From: a bacterium
GTDB lineage: Bacteria; JAMCPX01
DNA: 64,000 nucleotides
Direction: 5' to 3'
Assembly (NCBI GenBank): GCA_021787665.1
Contig: JAJYLN010000008.1
Span: 14,739 to 78,738, forward strand
This document shows positions 55,491 through 63,946 of this stretch, piece by piece. A program made the translations under genes and the position numbers. Position 1 is the stretch's first letter. Each line of letters begins with the position of its first letter. A model generated the notes under the pieces. It searched no databases. It was not told the DNA's origin and saw only the letters and a list, made by a program, of their open reading frames with translations.

Positions 55491-57206
55491 CTATGGTACG
55501 CAGCGGAAGGCCTGGGACGGGGTAAGATAGTTTACCCCCTGGGCCTCGAGGGGCTTCAGGGCACTGACAAGCCCATCCATGGAGTTCGTCCATGACGAGG
55601 CCATAAGAAAGACGACTGCCGGCCACGTGGATGAAGGCCGGGCAAGGATATCGGTCAGCCGCGAAGCCAGAACAGAAGGGGTGTCCGCGTAGTTATTGAT
55701 CGGCAGGAGCACCGGTATACCCTGCGGTGTACGAAAATAACCGGTCGGCATATCGGAGTACCCCACAAGGAAGCCGGCCGGCTGTCCGTCTCCGGTAAGG
55801 TTTGCCCTGACGTCGTTCCAAATCGCTGAGCCGGGGCTGTCCAGGGCTATGTCCAGCGTCCAGAAGGTGTCCAGCCCGAGCTCGTCCATCCTCTCGAAGC
55901 TCTTCGAGAGAAAGAAGGTCCGGTCCGCATAGTAAGACGGGTCCGCATAGCCGATGCCGAGCATACCGACGATCTCGTCATCCGGGGAAGCAGTCGAAAA
56001 GTAATAGCCGGCGATGGCAGGGGCGAGCGACCTGAGCGCAAGGGACAGGCTCCAGCCCATGGGCATCTGGCCCCTGAGGCCGGAGCCCCAGTATGACGAC
56101 CAGATAAACCTGTTCACGGGCATGGCCAGGTTGTCGCCGTCAGAAATGGCGACGGTCACATTGAGTCTGTGACGGCTGCACGGGTTCGTCGTGGCCGTTA
56201 CGGGCGCAGAACGGACCGGCCCCGGTGGTACGACTGCTACATGGAAGGAGAGATTCGGGGTCGTGTCCGTAGGGATCAGGAACTTCGATGCTTCCGAGAG
56301 GGTCATAACAGCCGTAAACTCTTCAAGGCCGTTCACGGACATGTAGCCGTATACCGGCAGGTTGGGAGGCATAGCGGAAAGGATGTGTACCACCGTGTCC
56401 CAGTCATTAAGCGAGGGCCTCGAGTAGACCGTGAGAATGCCCTGCTGAATCAGGAAGTCCCTCAGCCTGTACTCCTCAGGGTTGAGGACCGCTATGCCCG
56501 GATGCCTCATGGTGGGATAATACTTTTCGAAAAGGTCGGTATAACAGTCAGACGTGTCGGCCCATTTCCCTAGCAGCGACTCCTTCATCTTGATGCCGAG
56601 GGAATCGAGCAGCACCTGGTCGCCCTGGAAGGCCACGAGTACGCCGTCCCGGCCAGCGATAGTGGTCCCTGCATTGATGGTCCACGGTTCTGTCTCGGAG
56701 ACAAGGACATAACCATTCACCGAGGACGCAAAGATGCGCAGCGCGTCCTTGATGCTGCCCTCCCAGACCACGTCGACGCCGTACGCCTTCTCGTAGTAGT
56801 TCAGCCAGAACATCTCCGAGGCCTGCTCGTTGTCCTCTTCCCACGGCCGGTTCTGTCCGGTATCGTTGTCGATAAGATAGATCCTGGCTGCATGGCGATT
56901 TACGACTCCCTGGAGGCTTGCCGCGAGTACCTTGCGCTCGTACGGCTCGCCGGTGAGATCAATGACGTAGATATGCCTGGCGAGTCGGGGACGCTCGGAC
57001 AGGTAGAGTTTATCGAACCCGGAAAGGCCTTCCGGCTGTACGGGCAGACAGCCCAGCAGCTTACGCAGGTCGCCGGCCATCTGTCCGCTGCATACACCGA
57101 CTGCTGCGCCGGCCGGGGTGACATTTCCGTGTCCGCTGCAACCGCTGACCATGATGGACAGGGCAATCGTTCCCATGCAGATAAGATTAGCTCCCCTCAT
57201 TCTCAT
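55491..57206 (-). CDS. Lipoprotein with GxGYxYP-type (putative glycoside hydrolase) domain
   Basis: About 571 residues from ATG 57206 (GTG 57209 and ATG 57200 are alternatives). A signal peptide ending M-V-S-G-C-S gives a lipid anchor. The text L-Q-G-V-V-N-R-H-A-A-R-I-Y-L-I near residue 90, V-A-I-S-D-G-D-N-L-A, and G-I-G-Y-A-D-P near residue 425 fit the GxGYxYP family of predicted carbohydrate-active proteins. The fit is by motif only: the last motif residues are A-D-P rather than x-Y-P. No catalytic pair can be named with confidence. Confidence 0.6.
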   Translation of the reverse strand: MRMRGANLICMGTIALSIMVSGCSGHGNVTPAGAAVGVCSGQMAGDLRKLLGCLPVQPEGLSGFDKLYLSERPRLARHIYVIDLTGEPYERKVLAASLQGVVNRHAARIYLIDNDTGQNRPWEEDNEQASEMFWLNYYEKAYGVDVVWEGSIKDALRIFASSVNGYVLVSETEPWTINAGTTIAGRDGVLVAFQGDQVLLDSLGIKMKESLLGKWADTSDCYTDLFEKYYPTMRHPGIAVLNPEEYRLRDFLIQQGILTVYSRPSLNDWDTVVHILSAMPPNLPVYGYMSVNGLEEFTAVMTLSEASKFLIPTDTTPNLSFHVAVVPPGPVRSAPVTATTNPCSRHRLNVTVAISDGDNLAMPVNRFIWSSYWGSGLRGQMPMGWSLSLALRSLAPAIAGYYFSTASPDDEIVGMLGIGYADPSYYADRTFFLSKSFERMDELGLDTFWTLDIALDSPGSAIWNDVRANLTGDGQPAGFLVGYSDMPTGYFRTPQGIPVLLPINNYADTPSVLASRLTDILARPSSTWPAVVFLMASSWTNSMDGLVSALKPLEAQGVNYLTPSQAFRCVP

Positions 57207-57449
57207 CACGCCTGTATGAATTTCTAAAATTCACCCTCTCTTCATTTCTTCCAGTCGGACCTGGCGGTCCCCTGACGGCCGTGTCCCTTATCGGTATACA
57301 GTCGCACGTATATCGTCAACCTGTGATAGTGTCAACCTGCTGAGGCAGGGCGCTGCCCTTGACAGTGGACATTGGGCAGTCGATAACATAAAATCATTAC
57401 GCCTTGTGACATCACCGGTTCCTGCAATGTTTGCAGCGCCGAAAATGAT

Positions 57450-57479
57450 TTGGCTTTCCGTGTCGCGATCGTGTATACT
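57450..57479 (+). promoter_or_regulatory. Promoter of the twin flavoprotein genes, placing +1 at the ATG
   Basis: TTGGCT (57450-57455), 18 bases, TATACT (57474-57479), seven bases to ATG 57487. No Shine-Dalgarno sequence. A second TTGACA at 57359 with a poorly spaced TAACAT may be another promoter. Confidence 0.55.
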
Positions 57480-57486
57480 TGCAGCA

Positions 57487-58821
57487 ATGGGCTATCTCAG
57501 GCTTCATGACGGAGATACGGTGGCGGTCCTCGGGGGCGGCCCTGCGGGTAGCTTCTTTGCCACACACCTGCAGCATCTCTCCAGAAAGCACGGCATCGGG
57601 CTGAAGGTGGTCATCATAGAGCGCAAATCCTTCGCAACCCATGGTCCGGTGGGGTGCAACATGTGTGCAGGCGTGCTCGGCGGCAACATCGTCAACATGA
57701 TCTCCGGACTCGATATAGCGCTGGACAGCAGGGTCATTCGACAGAACGTGGAGGGGTTCAGGATCAACCTGAATGGTATCGGGTCGTTGATCGAGAGGCC
57801 AGGGGCAAAGGTCTACACGGTCTTCAGGGGTATCGGCCCCCGGCCGGAGTCGTCCTCGGAGGGGTTCATGGGCTTCGACTCGTTCCTGCTCGAGGAGGCA
57901 AAAAAGGCAGGCGTCGTGGTCCTCATTGCCACGGTGACCGACATCGTCTTGCCCCAAAACCCGGCAAGGGATCTGTGTATCGTGCGTTACCGTAACGAGG
58001 GGAATGTCCCGGGCGAGATGAGGGCCGCGCTCATTGTCGGTGCGTTCGGAGTGAACTCCGCGCTTAGCGCCAAGTTCGGCTTCGGTTACCGGGGACCCGG
58101 GTACTGGCACACGTGCCAGGCCGAGCTCATGGCCGATACAGAGAGTGAGATTACAAGGTACATCAGTGTCTTCTCGAGGAGCCGCTCGAAGTTTTTGTTT
58201 ACGGCTATCACGCCCAAGGGTAGATACGTTACGGTAAGTGGCATCGGCAGGCACGTCAGGTTCTCTGAACTGATCGAGGAACTGAAGGTCCTTCGTCTCG
58301 ACCCGGTAATCAGGACCGGGCTGACGTCCGTATGTCACTGTCACCCCAGGCTGCCGGTAACGGCCGCGGTCAGGCCGTTTCACACGAGGGTGGTCATGGT
58401 CGGAGATGCATGCGTATCGAGGTACATGAAGAACGGCATAGAGTCCGCGTTCATCACCTCGCGGTATGCGGCAGAGACCGCGTTACTGCTCGGTATCGAT
58501 GAGGCAGCGTTCCGGGACGCCTATTACCCGGGGTACGCAGCGCAGTTCGTCAGCGACAACAGGTACGGGAGGGCCCTGTTCTTCCTCCACCGGGTGAATG
58601 CCTCCAGCAGGCGGCTCAGCAGCGCGATCATCTTCGCTATCGACGGCGAGAGGGGCCTGACACGGGACAGGCAGTGGATGTCCGGTATCGTATGGCACAT
58701 GTTCATCGGCGACCGGCCTTATCGGCTGATCCTGAAAGACCTGCTGTTCGTGACCGGGATCATGGGGCTGCTCCTGCGGATCATCGGCATAAAAAAGCGG
58801 CCGAAAGGGTATCAGATATGA
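57487..58821 (+). CDS. FAD-dependent oxidoreductase, geranylgeranyl-reductase-like (copy 1)
   Basis: 444 residues from ATG 57487. FAD motif V-A-V-L-G-G-G-P-A-G-S-F-F at about 14-26, then V-I-I-E-R-K. A cysteine-rich stretch V-G-C-N-M-C-A-G-V-L (about 57-66) sits where geranylgeranyl reductases have P-x-x-C-G-G. The second FAD motif is V-V-M-V-G-D-A-C-V-S. A hydrophobic C-terminal stretch (L-L-F-V-T-G-I-M-G-L-L-L-R-I-I-G) could lie on the membrane. Family knowledge: these flavoenzymes reduce isoprenoid chains of lipids or quinones. ATGA overlap with a paralogue downstream. Confidence 0.8.
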   Translation: MGYLRLHDGDTVAVLGGGPAGSFFATHLQHLSRKHGIGLKVVIIERKSFATHGPVGCNMCAGVLGGNIVNMISGLDIALDSRVIRQNVEGFRINLNGIGSLIERPGAKVYTVFRGIGPRPESSSEGFMGFDSFLLEEAKKAGVVVLIATVTDIVLPQNPARDLCIVRYRNEGNVPGEMRAALIVGAFGVNSALSAKFGFGYRGPGYWHTCQAELMADTESEITRYISVFSRSRSKFLFTAITPKGRYVTVSGIGRHVRFSELIEELKVLRLDPVIRTGLTSVCHCHPRLPVTAAVRPFHTRVVMVGDACVSRYMKNGIESAFITSRYAAETALLLGIDEAAFRDAYYPGYAAQFVSDNRYGRALFFLHRVNASSRRLSSAIIFAIDGERGLTRDRQWMSGIVWHMFIGDRPYRLILKDLLFVTGIMGLLLRIIGIKKRPKGYQI

Positions 58822-60089
58822 GGGGCGACGGTCTGAAGGTCGTGTCCGGCTCGTGCATAGCGGTCATCGGGGGCGGCCCTGCCGGCTGTGCGAGTGCCAT
58901 AAAGCTGATCAAAGAGGCAGGGAAAAAGGGCATACGCATCAAGGTGATCATCTTCGAGGGTAAGGACTTCGAGCGTCATTACAACCAATGTGTGGGCGTG
59001 CTCTCGCAGCCCATCACGCGACTCTTCGAGGAAGGGCTCGAGATGCCGTTCCCGGGTCATCTCATAAAACGGGAGATCGCCGGCTATGTCCTGCACCGCC
59101 CCGGCTCGACCCTGGAGCTCTCCGGAGAAAGTGGCACCTACGCCACCAGAAGGATACTGTTCGACAGGTTCATGCTCCAGTCAGCACAGGACCTGGGCGC
59201 TGAGGTGATAAGATCCAGGGTGACCGGCCTCGAATTCAATGGTGACAGCGTCCACATCTATACGGAAGACAAGTTCCTGAAGGCCGACGCAGTGGTCGGC
59301 GCGTTCGGCATAGATGACGGTATTGCAGATGCGCTCGAGCAGGCGTCCGCCCACACCTTCATTTATCGAAGACCGCCCAAGGTGCTCGATACCATCGTGG
59401 CTAAGGTCCACATCGATCTGCAGGTCCTGCAGGAGCGCTTCGGGAACAGGATCCACGCCTTTATACCTCTCGAGCTCAGGAGGATAGAGTTCGGTGCCAT
59501 AACCCCCAAGGGGGACCATATCATTATGAACATCGCCGGCAGAGGACTGACATCAGGCGACATGGATGGCTTCATCGCCTACCCGCCGGTTGCCGGGCTT
59601 GTTCATGACCTCGACCTCAGTGGACTCGACTACTTCAAGGGCAGATACCCGATACGGCCTGCCAGCGGGATCTGCGGGGACAGGTTCGCCGCCGTAGGGG
59701 ACGCGACCGGCCTGATAAGGCCATACAAGGGGAAAGGGATCAACGTCGCGCTGGAGACCGGCACCAAGGCAGCGGAAACGATGATCGGCAAGGGGCTGTC
59801 AGCGGCCGCACTCTCGGCGTATCCGGCATCGTTCCATCACCTGTACGCGGACTTCCTTTACGGTAACATCTTCAGGTCGCTCGTAACGGTATCGATCAGG
59901 ACGGGCTTTGTGGACAGGGTGCTTAACAGGGCGAAAGACGACCCGAACCTGAAGGATGTGCTCTTCAAAGTCGTGTCCGGAGAAGGTACATACCGCGACG
60001 TCGTCCGGAAGCTCTCGAGGCCGGAGGAGCTCACGGCCCTCGGTCTGGGGTTTCTACGAAATCTGCCGGTGGCCCTGATCCGGAGGTAA
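58818..60089 (+). CDS. FAD-dependent oxidoreductase, geranylgeranyl-reductase-like (copy 2)
   Basis: 423 residues from ATG 58818 (the frame open to 58674 lies in the previous gene). FAD motif I-A-V-I-G-G-G-P-A-G-C-A-S near residue 15, V-I-I-F-E-G-K, then N-Q-C-V-G-V-L-S-Q-P, matching the position of the C-x2-C-A-G-V-L of copy 1 but with one cysteine. F-A-A-V-G-D-A-T-G-L-I-R-P-Y-K-G-K-G-I-N is a full second FAD motif, better conserved than in copy 1. Both proteins share domain order; they probably form a heteromeric reductase or act in sequence. The convergent neighbour is an acyl-CoA synthetase. Confidence 0.82.
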   Translation: MRGDGLKVVSGSCIAVIGGGPAGCASAIKLIKEAGKKGIRIKVIIFEGKDFERHYNQCVGVLSQPITRLFEEGLEMPFPGHLIKREIAGYVLHRPGSTLELSGESGTYATRRILFDRFMLQSAQDLGAEVIRSRVTGLEFNGDSVHIYTEDKFLKADAVVGAFGIDDGIADALEQASAHTFIYRRPPKVLDTIVAKVHIDLQVLQERFGNRIHAFIPLELRRIEFGAITPKGDHIIMNIAGRGLTSGDMDGFIAYPPVAGLVHDLDLSGLDYFKGRYPIRPASGICGDRFAAVGDATGLIRPYKGKGINVALETGTKAAETMIGKGLSAAALSAYPASFHHLYADFLYGNIFRSLVTVSIRTGFVDRVLNRAKDDPNLKDVLFKVVSGEGTYRDVVRKLSRPEELTALGLGFLRNLPVALIRR

Positions 60090-60141
60090 GACCCTGAAAC
60101 CAGAAAAGATTTGATGAAGGAACATAGGTGCCCGTCCCCGG

Positions 60142-61941
60142 TTAATCTTCTTTGCTGTACATGCCCTCGATCGCAGCAGCGTATTTATCGTTGACGACCT
60201 TTCGCTTTACCTTCAGGGTGGGGGTCAGCTCGTCAGTCTCCTGGGAGAAGTCTCTGTCCAGAATGATGAATCTTTTGATCGTCTCGTACTGAGCGAGGTC
60301 GTTGTTTACCTTTGACACGAACCGGGACACCGATTCCTTTACTGCTCCGTCCTGCGTCAGCTCCTGGATGCCGGTCTTGTTTATCCCGTGCTCTTTTGCA
60401 AACTTCAGAAGGTTCTCGGGGTTCAGGGTCAGGAGCGCGGTCAGGAACGGCCTTTTGTCGCCGATAACTACGGCCTGACTGATCAATGGATTTGATTTCA
60501 GCATATTCTCTATGTTCGAGGGAGATATGTTCTTGCCTCCGGAAGTTATGATGAGGTCCTTCTTCCTGTCCGTGACCTTCAGATGTCCGTCTTTATCGAT
60601 CTCGCCGATGTCACCGGAATAGAGCCATCCGTCTTTCAGACTCTCACGCGTGGCTTCCCTGTCCTTGAAGTAGCCCATAAACACATTGTCTCCCTTGACC
60701 AGTATCTCGCCGTCCGGTGCTATTTTTATCCGGACTCCGGGGACAGCCGGGCCTGTCGTGTCGAATTTTACGTGTCCGTGCTCATGGATGGAGGTTGGGC
60801 CCGTGACCTCTGTCTGTCCGTACACGACCGACAGAGGTATGTTGATCGAATAAAAGAATTTGATGATTTCCGGCGGTACTGGTGCACCGCCCGTGAAGAG
60901 GAGTCTGCCCCTTGAAAACCCGAGCTCATGCTTGAGCTTAGAGTATACGAGGCGGTCTGCTATCTTTCTTTTAAGCTTCAGTAAGGCCGACGGCGGGGTG
61001 TTGGTTTCGATGGAATGTACCCATTGGTTTCCCGTGTTGAGCGCGAAATCCAGTACCTTTTTCTTAAAGCCTGTTGCATGAGAGACCGCGGTTTTGATGC
61101 CTGCGTAAAACTTCTCCATCACCCTCGGTACTGCGAACATCGTATGAGGCTGTATGATCTTCATGTCTGCTGACAGCTTGTCGAGGCTTTCGGGTATCCC
61201 GACAGAGCCATCCGTATAGATCGATAAAAAGAATATGCCGATACGCTCGGCTATGTGCGAGAGAGGTAAATAGCTCATATACATGTCCGTGTCGAAGGAA
61301 GTGTTCGCTTTTGTCAATGCCTCGCACGTCCATACGATATTGCGGTGGGAGATCATCGCGCCCTTGGGCGGGCCTGTGGTACCCGACGTGTAGACGATGG
61401 TGGCCAGGTCTTCCGGCTTAATGCCCTGCGTCCGTTTTTCTACGGCGTCCTGCTGTTCCGTCCTTGCTTCTTTCCCGAGCTTTTCAAGCATGTCGAAGGT
61501 CATGACCAGCGGATCATCCACAAGGTCCCCGGATTCCCAAAGGAGGATCTTTTTTAAGGCCGGGAGCCCGGCCCTGACAGAGAGTACCTTGTCGAGCTGG
61601 GCTTTGTTCTCGACGAATATGAAGGACGATTCGCTGTGCTGCGCGATGTATTCGACCTGTTTCGGCGTGTTTGTATGGTAGACCGGAACTGAAACGCCGT
61701 GGTTGCCGAGCACGGCGAGGTCCGAATAAAACCATGCCGGCCTGTTCGAGCCGATTATGCCCGCCCGGTCACCGGGCATGAAGCCGAGCGCGAGGAGCCC
61801 GTAGGATGCGTTGCTGACATGCTCCCGGTAATCCTTCCATAAGATGTGCTGCCATTGACCCTTTTTATTCCAGGTTATGGCGAGCTTTTCCGGATGCTGT
61901 TTTGACCTCTGATAGAACAGTGCGACTATCGATTGTTCCAT
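60142..61941 (-). CDS. Long-chain acyl-CoA synthetase (AMP-forming, FadD type)
   Basis: 599 residues. ATP/AMP motif Y-T-S-G-T-T-G-P-P-K-G-A-M (about 188-200). The A5-type motif Y-G-Q-T-E-V-T-G-P follows, then Y-S-G-D-I-G-E-I-D-K-D-G-H and D-R-K-K-D-L-I-I-T-S-G-G-K-N. The N-terminal layout fits eukaryote-like long-chain ligases. Activates fatty acids to CoA esters at the inner membrane. AAGGGG precedes the ATG. It is the last core gene before the insertion-sequence debris. Confidence 0.92.
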   Translation of the reverse strand: MEQSIVALFYQRSKQHPEKLAITWNKKGQWQHILWKDYREHVSNASYGLLALGFMPGDRAGIIGSNRPAWFYSDLAVLGNHGVSVPVYHTNTPKQVEYIAQHSESSFIFVENKAQLDKVLSVRAGLPALKKILLWESGDLVDDPLVMTFDMLEKLGKEARTEQQDAVEKRTQGIKPEDLATIVYTSGTTGPPKGAMISHRNIVWTCEALTKANTSFDTDMYMSYLPLSHIAERIGIFFLSIYTDGSVGIPESLDKLSADMKIIQPHTMFAVPRVMEKFYAGIKTAVSHATGFKKKVLDFALNTGNQWVHSIETNTPPSALLKLKRKIADRLVYSKLKHELGFSRGRLLFTGGAPVPPEIIKFFYSINIPLSVVYGQTEVTGPTSIHEHGHVKFDTTGPAVPGVRIKIAPDGEILVKGDNVFMGYFKDREATRESLKDGWLYSGDIGEIDKDGHLKVTDRKKDLIITSGGKNISPSNIENMLKSNPLISQAVVIGDKRPFLTALLTLNPENLLKFAKEHGINKTGIQELTQDGAVKESVSRFVSKVNNDLAQYETIKRFIILDRDFSQETDELTPTLKVKRKVVNDKYAAAIEGMYSKED

Positions 61942-62119
61942 GGCACACCCCTTCTTTATACATACTACATTTCATGGCCAGATGTCCACAGGATCAACTG
62001 TCTCATATGGAACCAGCATAGCCTTAAAAATTCGTAAGGCATTTCCATGGAGTATCGATTTGAGGGCTTCTACTACCACCTTCCATCCTTTCCCGTTGCG
62101 GTGATTACTAAAGCTTGTA

Positions 62120-62262
62120 TCCTTCGGGTGAATATTTCGTATGCCCGATGTGTTCCGTCATCTCCGTTGATAACGTCTTCTCCATGAGCCGCTTCGTCAA
62201 ATGCTTGATTACACCGTTCGGGCTGATGCTGTCCTCAGGTGGCTTACACCCTTTTCACCATT
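62120..62262 (-). pseudogene. IS256-family transposase N-terminal fragment
   Basis: The minus-strand frame reads S-P-N-G-V-I-K-H-L-T-K-R-L-M-E-K-T-L-S, then M-T-E-H-I-G-H-T-K-Y-S-P-E-G-Y-K-L, a close match to the start of IS256/mutator transposases, and ends in stops. A G-N-H-R-N-G-K in another frame continues the homology briefly. It lies downstream of the catalytic-domain fragment, so the order is reversed relative to an intact gene. The remaining 61942-62119 holds no recognised gene. Confidence 0.6.
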
Positions 62263-62724
62263 CGTCCTTAATAACCCTGTTATCTTCAGCCGATGCACCG
62301 TCAGGATCTCTTCTATTGCTTCTTGCAGCGAGTCAGCAGCAGATTCATTGATCCCTCCCAGCCAGCGCTTCATATCCTCAAGCATCCCCCGTGCATCTTC
62401 ATAGCTGTTTTGTTCGATCGCTGTCATAAACCTCCGGTGTGCTTCTGCCCGGTATTTCTTCGGTACGTGTTTCTGGATGTTGCGGTCCTTATGGATCACA
62501 CACCGCTGGTGTAATACCTTGTTTCCAAATCGATCCCGCAGCGCCTTGATGATCCCAGAGCCTCCATCCGTTATCCAGATAATCCCTTTAGTCAGGGTCA
62601 GTCCCCGATTCTGTATATCAGACAGCAACGCTTCGCATACCTCGTGATCCTCGCTCGCTCCTTCCCAAAATCCAAGCACGTGCTTGATTCCCTGGATGTC
62701 TATCCCCAAAGTTATAACGGGCAT
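62263..62724 (-). pseudogene. IS256-family transposase catalytic-core fragment
   Basis: About 154 residues: I-T-L-G-I-D-I-Q-G-I-K-H-V-L-G-F-W-E-G, L-T-K-G-I-I-W-I-T-D-G-G-S-G-I, V-L-H-Q-R-C-V-I-H-K-D-R-N-I-Q and M-L-E-D-M-K-R-W-L-G-G. These fit the middle of mutator-type DDE transposases. The N-terminal part is replaced at about 62724 by antisense IS1380-type sequence, and homology stops at L-L-R-T near 62263, so it is truncated on both sides. Confidence 0.75.
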
Positions 62725-63561
62725 TTTGGCATCAAGTGTTATCACCCATTGTTTGTATTCAATCAGCATGGGGATTGCCTCAAAGGGAAGCTGAGGCCTG
62801 GGAATGTGCACAGTGCGGATGGCTGGAGAGGATTCTTGGAGCCTGTAGTACGGCATTATTGTGAGAAAGATATAATGGTCAAGATACGCGGCGATGCAGC
62901 CTTTGCGATACCGGAGTTATTCGAGCTATGTGAAGAACTGGGGATAGGCTATGCCATACGGATAAAAGAGAACAACAAATTACGGGAGAAGATAAGAGCG
63001 TACGCAACGAGACCCGTGGGGAGACCGGGAAGGAAACCGATAGTAAAATATCTCAGTTTTCAATATCGTGCTGCGTCATGGAGCAAGGAACGGAGGCTCG
63101 TGGCAAAGATAGAACATCATCAAGGGGAGTTGTTTCCGAGGATAGGGTATATCGTCACCAATCTGAGATATGACAACCGGAGAGTGGTGAAATTCTATAA
63201 TAAGCGTGGCACGTGTGAACAATGGATAAAAGAAGGGAAATATGCTTTGAACTGGACACGACTGAGCTGTCAGGGATTCGAGGAAAACGAAGCGAGGTTA
63301 AAACTGTTCATCATGGCATATAACTTTGGGAATATTTTCCGGACACTGGTGTTACCGGAGGGGATACAAGATTGGACATTGCGGACGATACAGGTAAAGC
63401 TGATCAAGATAGGAGGCAGGCTCATACGACATGCCCGGTATTATTACATGCTCCTGGCGGACGTACATATCAAGGAATGGATATGGCGAGGGATCATGAG
63501 GAAGATAAGCCCTGATAACCACTTCCACATCTTGTCCGATAATTCGTTCACCTTGTTCTGA
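62719..63561 (+). pseudogene. IS1380-family transposase, C-terminal two thirds
   Basis: About 280 residues of strong family text: Y-N-G-H-F-G-I-K-C-Y-H-P-L-F-V-F-N-Q, L-R-P-G-N-V-H-S-A-D-G-W, R-G-D-A-A-F-A-I-P-E with the second catalytic Asp, and R-G-T-C-E-Q-W-I-K-E-G-K with the Glu. The first catalytic Asp, just before Y-N-G-H-F, is missing because the sequence is joined there to the IS256 fragment. The open frame runs upstream to 62644 through antisense IS256 DNA, giving a chimeric ORF. Confidence 0.85.
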
Positions 63562-63930
63562 CTGTCTATCTTTTTGAATAGCCTCGTCAGCGTGCTCCCA
63601 GCAGCGGGCAGATAGAGCACGCCAAACAGTACCGTCATTATCTGTCTACTCCCAAGGGTACATACTATGTGAAAACCTGCTCCCACCCGCATAGATCATC
63701 AACAGGTAGACAAGTATCTTGGCGTATATCCCCCTGCTATTCGGTGATATTTCCTGTACCGCTATGGCCTGCTCAATACATTCCCTGAACTTGATTTTCT
63801 CAAAAAATAAGGCGAGTAAACTGAACCCTCCGTATGCCGTCATTTCCTTGCCGGTGAACCTGATCTTTACCTTGTTAATGTCCTCTTCGGGGATGGTTGA
63901 AATCCCTCGCCTTTAGGCGAAGAGAAGAAT
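63516..63930 (-). pseudogene. IS1380-family transposase, N-terminal third, inverted and frameshifted
   Basis: On the minus strand, frame A (63843-63658) reads M-T-A-Y-G-G-F-S-L-L-A-L-F-F-E-K, then I-Y-A-G-G-S-R-F-S-H-S-M-Y. Frame B continues L-G-S-R-Q-I-M-T-V-L-F-G-V, then S-T-L-T-R-L-F-K-K-I-D to about 63516. Together they match the N-terminus of IS1380 transposases. A one-base shift at about 63656, near CCCTTGGGAG, separates them. No start codon lies upstream of 63843. Confidence 0.7.
63907..63920 (+). repeat. IS200/IS605-type left-end hairpin
   Basis: TCGCCT and AGGCGA flank a TT loop, preceded by AATCCC. This is typical of the subterminal hairpins of IS605-family elements. It lies 26 bases before the tnpA start. 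Confidence 0.5.
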
Positions 63931-63946
63931 GTGCTAATGTGGTTGC

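Noticed and set aside
63890-63925. CRISPR repeat (GTTGAAATCCC-like start)
   Set aside because: Single copy with no spacer periodicity; the hairpin and adjacent TnpA start fit an IS605-type end better.
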